Shown: positions 38,301 to 48,041 of the stretch, one piece after another
Layout of the letters: every line of letters begins with the position of its first letter
How positions within the stretch are numbered: position 1 is the stretch's first letter
NCBI GenBank assembly: GCA_022036555.1
Contig: CM039129.1
Span: 38,532,051 to 38,596,050 of the forward strand
Origin: Microstegium vimineum
Lineage: Eukaryota > Streptophyta > Magnoliopsida > Poales > Poaceae
Direction: 5' to 3'
DNA: 64,000 nt
Program-made: the position numbers and the translations under genes
The notes under the pieces: generated by a model
What the model was told of the DNA's origin: nothing
Databases searched by the model: none
What the model saw: only the letters and a program-made list of their open reading frames with translations

Positions 38301-39472
38301 AACCTGATCCACTGATTCACAAGCAACGTGGTCAAATGTAAAACGAGTTTCAGGCGGCCCGATCCAAGTGATAGTCTGCGCACTTTCTTGTTTCAAGCAT
38401 CGATAATAACTGTGCAGGTTCTTCTCGTTATTATTTAGCGGGCGTGCACGGATGACAACCTGGAAAATGAACCATGAGCTAAGAGTGTTTGCTGAAGTTG
38501 ACTCTCCAACATATGGACAATTTTTAAAACTCAAAGATCAAAGAGACAGCTAACCAATTCATCTTTAGGATACCCACGCAATCAGTAACTAAGGAACATG
38601 TATACTACTCTACACAACCATGAACAAATCAGCCCAAGTGCTAGTGTTGGTCCATTGGATGCATCACCATTTCGTGTACAATAATAAGTCATATATACCA
38701 AAAAGCACAATCCCTATGTTCCATCAATTGTGTAATCTGGGACTAATATATACACATGCATCAAGAACAAACTTCACCAAAACTCATGAATTTACCAAGA
38801 TAGCAGCAAGAGATGTGCAGTACTAGATGTAGTTCACCTGCACATTGTTGTCCATCCAGAAGGAGGGGTCCTCTCGGAGCTCAAAATGAGGCACCTCCAC
38901 AGAATTCACCGCCGTGGGCGGACCAAGTGATATCGGCGTCCCCCTCCCGGCCGTAGTGAACCCCAGGCCAAACCCTGGCCCCTGGACCCGCCACCGCTCA
39001 TGGGCGGCCTCGACCCGCTCATCCCAATACTGTACGCCGGCTTCGTGACGCTCTTGGTAGGCGTGGTGTGCGTGGACCCACCCTCGGAGGCCGCCGGCGC
39101 CGCGGGCACCGCCGCCTTACCGCGATGCGCACGAGGCGTGGTCATCGCGCTGTGCGGGGTGGCCCCCACGCCGACCCGCGATGGGGCCTCGTCGGCGCGA
39201 GGCGGGACCCAGCCGAACCGGATCCGCCCGGCGGCCTTGTCGGGGGTCCGGAACGGGAGCTTGGATGGCGTCGGCGCCGGCGACTCCGGCTTCCGCTTCA
39301 GGCCGGATGCCGACGGCTGGATGGCGAGCAGCGGAGGGCGGCCGGGGTCCGTGGCGGCGACGGCGACGGCCGCCACATCTGGGACGTCTCCCGGCGCGTT
39401 CTCGTCGGCTTCCGAGGCGGAAGCCTTCGCCGGAGTTCGGCGGAGCGCGGCGTGAGCGTGATCCCTCACCAT
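26303..39472 (-). CDS. KIN-12 class kinesin (POK-type phragmoplast kinesin), one frame break
   Basis: Plus-end microtubule motor of the plant KIN-12 family, which guides the phragmoplast and division plane. Start at 39472 (MVRDHAHAALRRTP). Exon 1 (38838-39472) is a Pro/Ser/Arg-rich tail. Motor exons are 38304-38459 (VVIRARPL), 38142-38225, 37944-38063 (P-loop GQTGSGKTYTM), 37331-37444, 37157-37249, 36906-37066 (SSRSH, DLAGSE), then exons near 36751-36825, 36558-36650, 36411-36465 and 36250-36320. From about 36170 to 26303 the protein is almost wholly coiled coil, with big exons at 33006-34443 and 29292-31649 and many small ones; the end is SPSPDTSPSISSFR. EELAVLKRQHVTRSLSF after the motor is typical of the POK/KIN-12C-F group; the exact member is not certain. 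Exon 1 has one base too few in a G run at 38979-38982: the upstream frame and the frame GPGFGLGFTTAGRGTPISLG do not meet. Confidence 0.9.
31680..31909. mobile_element. solo LTR in a kinesin intron
   Basis: A 230-bp sequence starting TGTTAGGCAATAG and ending CTTCTACA, with TG...CA termini, bounded by a perfect 5-base duplication ATGAG at 31675-31679 and 31910-31914. No internal retrotransposon sequence is present, which is what LTR-LTR recombination leaves behind. It lies 26 bases upstream (gene sense) of the 786-codon coiled-coil exon. The family cannot be named from sequence alone; the size and termini would fit a Copia element. Confidence 0.8.
36250..38459 (-). other. kinesin motor domain exons
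   Basis: This subregion carries the ATPase motor. In order along the gene: the N-terminal strand VVIRARPL, TRFTFDHVA, PMVENCMSGYNSCVFAYGQ, P-loop TGSGKT, LEIYNEQITDLLD, switch I NHESSRSHSVF, switch II LVDLAGSERQRSSGAEG, NINKSLSTLG, HIPYRDSRLTFLLQ, and the last helix SANETLSTLKFAQRAR. All nucleotide-contact motifs are intact, so a working motor is expected. Confidence 0.92.
37651..37909. mobile_element. Stowaway MITE in a kinesin motor intron
   Basis: A 259-bp element with CTCCCTCCGTCCCAAATTAT at the left and the complement of CTCCCTCCGTTCCAAATTAT at the right, one mismatch over at least 25 bases, flanked by TA on both sides. It sits between the P-loop exon (37944-38063) and the next exon (37331-37444). 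Confidence 0.93.
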
Positions 39473-40616
39473 TCTGCGACGGCGGCGCCAAACTTATAAG
39501 AGCTGGCAGTAAGAGGGGTGGTAATAATTGGTAACAAAAATCCCACCCAACCGAAACAGGAAACACAATCGGAGCAAGCTGTTGCCAAACCCCAAATGCT
39601 GAGAAGGTAAGGCAGCGGAGGCACCTGAGCGGGACGGAGCAGGCGGAGGAGGAGGAGTCGGTGACCAGGAGGATGGCGAGGCGGCGAATGGTGCACTCTA
39701 TCGGCTGCCGCCGCGGCCGCTTGCTGGAAGCTGAAGGAGCAGGAAGAGGTGGTGGAGATCCGCGCGTCAGAAGAGCAAGAGATTTCAAATTTTGGGGTGG
39801 GGAAATTCAGATCGCGCCGCACTCGATTCGAACCACTTGGGTGGAGTGGAGGAACGGCGGAACGAGCGGCGCCGTAGAAGGCGCAGGTAGAGCAATGGGA
39901 GCTGCCCCGGCAAGGAGTACGCCCTTCTAGAAGGCTCTAGAACCCTCCTCTCCCTCCCCCCGTCTGCAGCGTGAAGAAGGGGTAGTGGGGAGTGGGAGGA
40001 ACAGACGAACAGTTGCGAACGGCGCAGTGTATTATGCGGTGCCTTTGCCCGTTGGTCGAGATGGGTCCCGAGTGGGGCCCGCTGGGAGGCGATTTGAAAC
40101 GAGGCGGAGGCATTCGAAACGGACGGCCGCGATCTTATCCGTGGAGGCGGTGGACGGCTCGGATGGGATCACGAGGTGGACAGTGCCCCGCGAGGAGGGT
40201 TCGAATTTGGAGGGCCATCACAGATCAGCCCGGAGACAAATGAGAAATGTTTGTTTAAAATTGACAGCGTTTACCATCTCTGTAAATTATTATTATGTCC
40301 TGTCTGATCGAAATTAGGGGTGGGGGCTCCATGGGGCAGTGAAAAAAAGTTACTCGTTGTATTATATATAGGAGCAGTCCAGAAGCATATATGCCAAAGT
40401 TTACACGTTGCTAATACATTAATTGTATCGATAATCGGTCTCTTCGTTTTGCCGTTTTTTTTGGCTGATAAGTCAACTGATATTGTTTTTAACTGTTTTT
40501 TCGTAAGAAAAAAAAACACTGTTTTCGTAGCTGATAAGTCAAAAGAACAGAGCTATTATTCGTCCAGGAGCATACATTGCTTTACGTGACCTCATCAGAT
40601 CGGTCACACACAAAGA
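39473..40616. promoter_or_regulatory. kinesin upstream region with AACGG cores
   Basis: GC-rich up to about 40250, then AT-rich. AACGG, the core of the mitosis-specific activator (MSA) element bound by MYB3R factors, occurs at 39853-39857, 40018-40022 and 40118-40122, and in reverse at 40049-40053 (context ACCAACGGGCA). KIN-12 genes are expected to peak in G2/M, so these are reasonable candidates, but the flanks match the full MSA consensus only partly. No separate gene is seen. Confidence 0.35.
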
Positions 40617-41035
40617 TCTCTATCTCTACGACTAAAACATACCAAAGAGAATCGTCGACCCGGCGTGCTAAAAGTTGCTCGCCTCGCTCGTCCAACCGGC
40701 TCTTCGCATGTCCCCACCCACGCGTGGTGGGCCCGGCTCAAAAAAATCCCCACCCCCGCGTGAGATCCCGCGAGTAATCCCCACCTGGCCTCCCGAAATC
40801 ACATCGCCTCCGAGCAGTTGTCTTCGCTGGCCGCCGCCGCCAAGCAGTCGTCTCCGCCGGCCGCGGCCGCCGATCGAGCAGTCGTCTCCACCGGACGCCG
40901 CCGTGTAGTCGTCTCCCCAGGACGCCGCCACGCCGAGGTCACGACCAGGAGAGACGTTGTACCGCAGCGAAGGGTGCCGCGTACCTCAGCACCGACCGCA
41001 GACGACGCTCGCGCTCATCCGCGGCCGACGGAGAC

Positions 41036-41292
41036 GATGGCGGTTCCTCCCCGGCGTCCGCCTGCTCCCTTCATCGACGGTCGCGCGACGCCGAAGTCTG
41101 CAAGAACGGCAAACAACCAGCTCTTCACGCCTGCGGCAGCCGCCAGGTCTGTGGAGGTCGGGGGCTCCAACGCCACGAAGGAACGCCTGAGATTTGCTTC
41201 CAATCCTGCCGGCTTTGGGATGAACGTTGATCTTTTTGTTTTTGCAGAATCAATACTCCCTATGCAGTACAGTAACTCGCAAAAGTGATGTG
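41036..41292 (+). pseudogene. gene fragment carried by the Helitron, left part
   Basis: The ATG at 41036 opens MAVPPRRPPAPFIDG and runs GC-rich and open to about 41210, then passes a TTTTTGTTTTTGCAG acceptor-like site (41231-41245). The following exon-like piece reads NQYSLCSTVTRKSDV up to the retroelement insertion. I do not recognise the protein. No clear GT donor is seen for the short intron, so this is probably a degraded captured fragment rather than a working gene. Confidence 0.35.
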
Positions 41293-41297
41293 TTGCA

Positions 41298-41592
41298 TGT
41301 CACGGTCCGTCCCATGGTACCCTAGAAGAAGCCAAATTTGTCGGTCCAGATTGACGTAAGTAGGGAAGCACGTTTTGTTGCGGCCATTGTTGTCGTTGTA
41401 TCCTTTTCTTGTTAAAAGGGAAAGGGGTGGGGGAAAAGGAGGTGGTCTTGATTGGCGTCAGAACACGTTGGCGAGCTGCGGCTCGAGGATCTGACGACCT
41501 CCGATTCCACAAACTTGTATCTCACCATTATCAATTCTAAACTCGAACTCCAGTTCTATAGCAATACCATCGAAGTATCTAGTATCGTAACA
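41298..41592 (+). repeat. 5' LTR of gypsy element 2
   Basis: 295 bp. Relative to the 3' LTR it has lost about 33 bases between two GAAGCC copies near 41330, and differs at about thirteen other positions by eye. Confidence 0.93.
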
Positions 41593-41800
41593 TCTGGTAT
41601 CAGTTAGTCGGTCGATTTCTGCCTCAGATCCTCGTTTCCCTGCCTCGATCGCGTCCGTGATTCCCGTCGGCGGAGTACTCTGGATTGGCGCTCCGGTGCC
41701 GATCGAGTTGCTCATAGGTCCAAGCCGAGGTTGGACGGGTCGGTAGTGGAATTCGACTTCCAATCTGGCTCACGACCATCGTACCCGACTCCAAGTGACG

Positions 41801-43140
41801 ATGAAGGTTGAGGATCAGTTGACTCTGCTCCTGTCGAAGATGGATCAGCAATCGAAGACCATATCGGAAGGGCATCGGGAGTTGAATGATCGCATCACCA
41901 ACGTCTTCTCCGCCGCCGACGACCTCCGCGTGGTGAAGGAAGATTTCCAGCGTTGGCGCCCGCAAATCGACGAGCAAGTCGCAGATCTTCGCGGTTGCGT
42001 CAAGGATCTTCGACATCAAATCGATGAGCTCAAGTCCTCCAAATCCGCATCCGAGGCGAGCAAGGGGAAGGTGCCGGCGTCCGCCCATCTGGACGCGTCC
42101 GCATCCCTGGCGGCACTTGGGCCATGTGGCCACCGCGACAACACACATCACCGGAGTGCTGGTTCGGGGATGGTCTACACGACCACTCCCGAACCAACTC
42201 CGGTCACAGGTACTGAAACTGTCACCTGCCCTCATGCCTGCAGTTTCGATTTCAGTCACCTAGCATCCTACTACGCTCGCCCTCCTCTGAATGCTGCTAT
42301 ACCCTAACAAGACTTTCCTCAGTTCAGTGGTACTAATCCCAAGTACTGGGTCCAGCAGTGTGTTACTTACTTCGATCTCTATGATATTCCTCCTGCGAAT
42401 TGGGTTAAGTTAGCTACGCTCAACTTCACTGGTCCAGCTGCCTTCTAGATGCAGACTATAGAATTCAATCTTCGCAAGTGTTCTTGGGAGGGTCTTTGTG
42501 ATTTAGTTGTGGAGAGGTTTGATAGGGATCAGTTTAATCACCATATTCGTCAATTTTTCCATACCAAACAAACTGGTTCTGTGCTTGAGTATGTCACTGC
42601 TTTTGATGACCTGATGCATCAACTTCTAGCTCATGACCTTCTCATCAATCCTGCTATTCTCACTGGGCGGTTTATAGATGGCCTTAAACATGATATTAGA
42701 GTTGTTGTTCTTTTACATCGTCCAAAAGACCTCGATACTGCGAGCTCTCTTGCTATTTTACAGGAAGAGGTGTCGTCTGGATCAGCAAGCAAAGAGTACA
42801 AAAAGTTGGACTCCTACAACTCTTATAAGGGACAAGTCAAGACCTCCGCTATTTCTCCGACGGCCAGCGTTCCGGTGGAAACTACCACCACCTCCCCAAA
42901 AGCTCCTGCTGATGAAAAGCTAGCTGCTCTCATGAGATACAGGAAGTCCAAAGGATTATGTTTCAAATGTGGAGGTAAATGGGGCCCTCAACATAAATGT
43001 CCTTCTTGTGTACCTCTGAACATGATTGAGGAGGTGTGGCACATGCTTAGTGATGGTCTAGATGATTCCAATGAGGAAGCTTCTGATTCTGACCCTGATG
43101 AGCTCATGGCTCTTTCTGATCACGCTGTCAATGGTACAAC
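41801..43140 (+). pseudogene. gag of gypsy element 2
   Basis: The frame starts at ATG 41801 with MKVEDQLTLLLSKMDQQS and a heptad-rich helix. TAA at 42305-42307 stands just before QDFPQFSGTNPKYWV, and TAG at 42446-42448 follows FTGPAAF. After that the capsid core RQFFHTKQTGSVLEYV and the knuckle CFKCGGKWGPQHKC (about 42959) are intact. Because the long open frame begins right after the TAG at 42449, most of the capsid core lies in the intact gag-pol frame. Confidence 0.88.
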
Positions 43141-45010
43141 TGCATCCCATACTCTGCGGTTATATGGTTATATTCAGCAAAAGTCTTCAATCATTCTGGT
43201 GGACTCAGGGAGCTCTCACAATTTCCTCAGTGAACGAGTGGCTGCCACCCTCCAACCCTGGACACCTTTAAAACATCCATTGTCTGTCAGAGTGGTTGAC
43301 GGTTCCACCTTACCATGCACTCATGAAGTGGTCAATTGCTCATGGTCTGTACAGGGTGTACTCTTTACTACAACATTCAAGATTCTTCCTCTGCAGTGTT
43401 ATGATGCTATCTTGGGCATGGAGTGGCTAGAAGCTTTCAGTCATATGCAAGTGCAATGGAAGGAAAAATGGCTTAGCTTCAACCTCAATGAGTCTACTGT
43501 CAAGATCAAAGGTATCCCAGATGCTCCCTCCTCTTGCCATGAGATTACACTCAATCAGCTGACAGCATTGCAACACCAGGAGGAGGTTTGGCACCAGGTG
43601 TCCCTCTATTCTTTAGATGCTTCGGACAGGCCTTATCAAGCTGATCTGTTACCAGAAATACAACAGCTCATTGATCAGTTCTCTGAGCTCTTCTCTGAAC
43701 CATCTGGTTTACTCTCTGACAGAAATTTGGTGCACTCTATACTTTTGCTGCCTGGTGTACAACCTTTCAGACTCAAACCTTACAGATACACTCCAGCACA
43801 GAAAGATGAAATTGAAGCTCAAGTGGCTCATTTGCTTAAATCCAACATGATTAAAGAAAGTACAAGTCCTTTTGCTTCACCTGCTCTTTTAGTGAAGAAG
43901 AAGAATGGAGAGTGGCGTCTCTGTGTGCATTATAGGAAGCTTAATGCTTACACAGTCAAAAACAAATTTCCTATGCCTATAATTGAGGAATTGTTTGAAG
44001 AACTGCATGGAGCTTGCTGGTTTTCCACACTAGATCTCAGATCTGGATTCCATCAAATTATGGTATCCACTGCAGATCAGTTCAAGACTGCTTTTCAAAC
44101 TCATAGTGGACATTATGAATATCTTCTCATGCCATATGGACTTACAGGAGCCCCAGCTACATTTCAATATGTCATGAACCAAGTGTTGGCATCTCTCCTC
44201 CGCAAGTGTGTTGTAGTTTTTATAGATGACATTCTCATATACAACAAAAACTTGGAAGACCACTTACAACATGTCCAGCAAGTTTTCCAACTCCTCCAAG
44301 AGCATCAATTCAAGGTCAGATTGTCCAAATGCTCCTTTGCCAAGCAGCAGTTGCATTACCTTGGTCATGTTCTCTCTCCCAATGGAGTCTCCACTGACCC
44401 TGCCAAGATCAGTATTGTACAACATTGGCCTTCACCTCAGTCTGTCAAGGAGGTCAGAAGTTTCTTGGGTCTAGCTGGGTATTACAGGAGGTTTGTCAAG
44501 AACTTTGGCATGATAGACAAACCCCTCACTGACTTACTCAAGAAAGGCTCTCTGTTTATTTGGACTGATATCTGTGAGCAAGCTTTTAGTATACTGAAAC
44601 AAGCTTTACTGTCCGCTCCTGAGTTGGATGTACCAAATTTTTCCAAACCATTTGTGGTGGAAACAGATGCCTCTAACAGGGGGATTGGTGTTGTTCTTCA
44701 ACTAGATGGTCATCCAGTTGCCTATGTCAGCAAGGCATTGGGCCCCAGAACACAAGGCTTATCTACTTATGAAAAAGAGAGCCTCGCTATACTTCTGGCT
44801 ATTGATCAGTGGAAGGCTTACTTGTATCCTGCTGAATTCATTATTCACATTGATCAAAAGAGTCTTATTCATTTGACAGACCAGAAGTTGCACACCTATT
44901 GGCAACAAAAGGTCCTTACTAAGCTTATGAGCTTTCAGTACAGAATCATATATAAAAAGGGGTCTACAAACTGTGCAGCAGACTCTTTATCTCGATCACC
45001 ACAAGTTTAA
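43141..45010 (+). CDS. protease, reverse transcriptase and RNase H of gypsy element 2
   Basis: Part of an open frame of 853 codons (42449-45010). The protease has IILVDSGSSHNFL near 43195. The RT covers about 43780-44480 with catalytic VFIDDILIYN near 44215 and LGLAGYYRRFVKNF at its end. RNase H has VVETDASNRGIGVVL near 44660. The frame ends at TAA 45008-45010 after AADSLSRSPQV, between RNase H and integrase, and resumes in the same frame. RT and RNase H look intact, so the enzyme could be made if a start were used. Confidence 0.92.
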
Positions 45011-45097
45011 TCGGCCCTCAATGCCATATCACTGGCTCAACCAATATGGCTTCAAGAATTAATTTCTAGCTACAATTCTAATCAGCTGGCCGAGAAG

Positions 45098-46585
45098 ATG
45101 TTGGCTGCTTTAGCTCTCCACAACCCAGAGGGGCATTTCTCTTTACATCAAGGTGTTATTAAGTACAAGGGGACGATCTGGCTGGGACATTCTGCTGATC
45201 TCCAAACTAAGGTCACCGATCACCTACATTCGTCACCTGTAGGCGGCCATTCTGGAGCTTTTGTCACATATCAACGGGTCAGTCGACTGTTTTATTGGCC
45301 CCATATGAAAGCCACAATTCAAGACTTTGTATCTTCCTGTGTGGTCTGTCAACAGGCAAAGTCCGAGCGCATTCCATATCCGGGCCTTTTGCAACCCTTA
45401 ACGGTACCCAACAAAGCCTGGACAGTGGTAACCATGGATTTTATTGAAGGACTGCCCTTGTCAGCTGGTTTCAATTGCATTCTTGTGGTAGTGGACAAGT
45501 TCTCCAAATATTCACATTTTATCAAACTGAAACACCCCTTTTCAGCCCTGCAGGTCGCTCAACAGTTCATGGAACATATCTACAAGTTACACGGCTTGCC
45601 GACAGCCATTGTCTCCGATAGGGACAAGATCTTTACGAGCAACCTATGGAAGGAACTCTTCTGGCTATCCGGTACTAAGTTGTGCATGAGTTCTGCCTAC
45701 CATCCTCAAAGTGATGGTCAGACAGAGAGGGTCAACCAATGCATCGAGAGCTTCCTTCGCTGCTTCATTCATGCTTGCCCCAAGCAGTGGTCTCAGTGGT
45801 TACATCTCGCCGAGTTTTGGTATAACACCTGCTATCACTCGGCTCTACAACGCACACCCTTTGAGGTTCTGTACGATTACCATCCAACACACTTCGGGAT
45901 TGATCCTGACCAAGACTGTGTGATTCCTGAGCTTTCTGACTGGTTATCCAAACGTCAGTCAGTTACAGCCTTGATCCAGCAACAACTTTTGAGGGCTCAA
46001 CAGCGCATGAAACATCAAGCCGACAAGCATCGTTCTGAACGCAGCTTTGTTGTTGGTGACCGAGTCTGGCTTAAACTCCAACCCTATGCTAAGAGTTCAG
46101 TCACTTCTAGGATCAGTCCAAAACTGTCGTATCGGTATTTCGGTCCTTTCGAAGTTGAAGCTCGGATTGGCTCTGTTGCATATAAACTCAAACTGCCCCA
46201 GAACTCTACCGTTCACACTATCTTTCATGTCTCCCTGCTCAAACCGGTGCAAGGTATGGGACCCGTTCCTTTCACTCCACTACCTGCTGTTGACGTTCAT
46301 GTGCAGTATCCAGCCATGGTTCTGGATCGTCGGGCCACAACTCGCAATCGCCGATCATATCATCAATTGCTGGTTCAGTGGAGGGGCTCTTCGCCAGAAC
46401 TTGCTACGTGGGAAGATGAAGATGATTTCCTCCGTCGATTTCCGGACTTCTCGGCTTGGGGACAAGCCGTTGCTAATGGAGGGGGAGATGTCACGGTCCG
46501 TCCCATGGTACCCCAGAAGAAGCCCAAAGGAAAGAGGAAGCTGAAGCCCAATACCAAATTCGTCGACCCAGATTGGCGTAAGTAG
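45098..46585 (+). CDS. integrase of gypsy element 2
   Basis: Same frame as the upstream pol. It has the HHCC finger (GGHSGAFVTYQR...CVVCQQAK), the catalytic D of MDFIEGLPL, the D of VSDRDKIF and the E of DGQTERVNQ. The C-terminal segment LLVQWRGSSPELATWEDEDD resembles a chromodomain, which in chromoviruses directs insertion to particular chromatin. The frame reads through the polypurine tract and ends 97 bases inside the 3' LTR (FVDPDWRK). Confidence 0.92.
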   Translation: MLAALALHNPEGHFSLHQGVIKYKGTIWLGHSADLQTKVTDHLHSSPVGGHSGAFVTYQRVSRLFYWPHMKATIQDFVSSCVVCQQAKSERIPYPGLLQPLTVPNKAWTVVTMDFIEGLPLSAGFNCILVVVDKFSKYSHFIKLKHPFSALQVAQQFMEHIYKLHGLPTAIVSDRDKIFTSNLWKELFWLSGTKLCMSSAYHPQSDGQTERVNQCIESFLRCFIHACPKQWSQWLHLAEFWYNTCYHSALQRTPFEVLYDYHPTHFGIDPDQDCVIPELSDWLSKRQSVTALIQQQLLRAQQRMKHQADKHRSERSFVVGDRVWLKLQPYAKSSVTSRISPKLSYRYFGPFEVEARIGSVAYKLKLPQNSTVHTIFHVSLLKPVQGMGPVPFTPLPAVDVHVQYPAMVLDRRATTRNRRSYHQLLVQWRGSSPELATWEDEDDFLRRFPDFSAWGQAVANGGGDVTVRPMVPQKKPKGKRKLKPNTKFVDPDWRK

Positions 46586-46817
46586 GAAAGCACGTTTTGC
46601 TGTTGCGGCCATTGTTGTTGTTGTATCGTTTTCTTGTTAAAAGAGAAAGGGGTGGAGGAAAAGGAGGTGGTCTTGGTTGGCGTCAGAACAGGTTGGCGAG
46701 CTGCGGCTCGAGGATCTGACGACCTCCGATTCCACAAACTTGTATCTCACCATTACCAATTCTAAACTCGAACTCCAGTTCTATAGCAATACCATCGAAG
46801 TATCTAGTATCGTAACA
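46489..46817 (+). repeat. 3' LTR of gypsy element 2
   Basis: 329 bp, partner of 41298-41592. Its first 97 bases encode the end of the integrase frame. Followed by the TTGCA duplication. Confidence 0.95.
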
Positions 46818-46822
46818 TTGCA

Positions 46823-48041
46823 GCTGCAGTCTACTCGATCCACTGCCACGGGTGAGTCCCCAAACCATTAATGCTTATGGGATGGGATTCGAGATATTTT
46901 GTGCCTAGACTATTATTCAGACTGAGATTTGAGATTTGAGATATATATTAGGCCTGGACTATTATTCAAACATCTTTTCAGAGAAATTTTAGTTTCAGTC
47001 GATGTTGATTTCTGGATTCTTGTCTGGTTAAACATGATGAGGATCTAAAAAAATTCAGGGCACGGTATAATTAGAATGAATGTGGATAATGAAACAAAAT
47101 TAATTGACATTTGTTTTTTGGCTATATGAAGATCAATTTTATTATTTGGTCCCAGTTGAATGCTTGTCTGGTTAAACATGATCAAGATCTAAAAAAATGC
47201 ATGGTGAGCTACAATTAGAATGGTTGTGGATAATAAAACAAAATTAATTGACATATTCTTTTTGGCTACATGGAAGCCCGTGATATTGCACGCATGATGT
47301 GTGTGGTAATTTGTTTGGAATATTTTACTGACATTGGCATCATATATTATATTTAGATTGAAATTATACTGGAATTTATTTGCGAACAAGGCATATCAGT
47401 TGAATAAAAAAAAAGAGAAGGTATGCGTATATATTTCATCAATTAAGGTTCTGAGTAAAGTTTGGATCCAAAGGGGCACCATCAATTTCCCAGTCGAAAT
47501 TTAGATATTCAGATACTTCAGCTAATTGCTTCTCGCAAGCCCTACACCGAATGTTGTTGCTTGGTAGGACAAAACCAAAGTTCATTCGTATGAGTATCTT
47601 GCAGTGCCATGCATGTGGCTTCCCTTTTTTTAAAAGTGTTTTTTTGATAGGGTACACTGTTAATTTTTGTTGATGTTCTTTGTTGCCTGGTGTCAGAGCT
47701 TGTTGAGCTCATGCACATCGTCAAGGCACTCTCCTCCATGCCCTTCTTTGGATATCATCATGCATACATTAGGTTAAGAAATTGACATGTTAAGTAATTT
47801 AATTCATGTTTTCTTTGGATATCATCATGCATACATTAGGTAAAATAACATAGTTTGTGGCATTAACTTTTCCGCTGCGATGTGCGGCCATTTAACTTTT
47901 TATAGAAATGTCTATATAGTAGAGTTGTGAGCCCGTTTCTGTGTTAACATTACAAAATTTACTTTTTCAGATTAAATATCACTCTCAGTATAGTTATCTT
48001 ATTATGTGATTTGTGTATTTTTAGTATAAATGTTTTGTTAT
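46823..48041. other. right part of the Helitron: fragments and repeats
   Basis: Begins with the second half of the interrupted exon-like piece (CTGCAGTCTACTCGATCC...ACGG then GTGAGT, a donor-like site at about 46852). Two related units of about 110 bases lie at about 47020-47130 and 47163-47275. On the minus strand, 47439-47580 encodes NIRCRACEKQLAEVSEYLNF followed by a stop, and 47680-47750 encodes MEESALTMCMSSTSSDT; both look like captured exons but I do not recognise them. A 31-base sequence beginning TTCTTTGGATATCATCATGC occurs twice (47745 and 47812). Confidence 0.45.

Larger units (their letters stand above)
41293..46822 (+). mobile_element. Ty3/gypsy LTR retrotransposon 2, near-complete
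   Basis: Bounded by the 5-base duplication TTGCA (41293-41297 and 46818-46822). The 5' LTR is 41298-41592 and the 3' LTR 46489-46817, both starting TGTCACGGTCC and ending GTAACA. The primer-binding site begins TGGTATCAG at 41595. The polypurine tract GGAGGGGGAGA ends just before 46489. Gag to integrase lies in one frame (41801-46585) broken only by TAA 42305-42307, TAG 42446-42448 and TAA 45008-45010. The 5' LTR lacks about 33 bases found in the 3' LTR. It is the same general chromovirus type as element 1 but strongly diverged. Confidence 0.95.

Noticed and set aside
39000..39534. Plus-strand frames over kinesin exon 1
   Set aside because: Compositional shadows of the GC-rich first exon; no motif.
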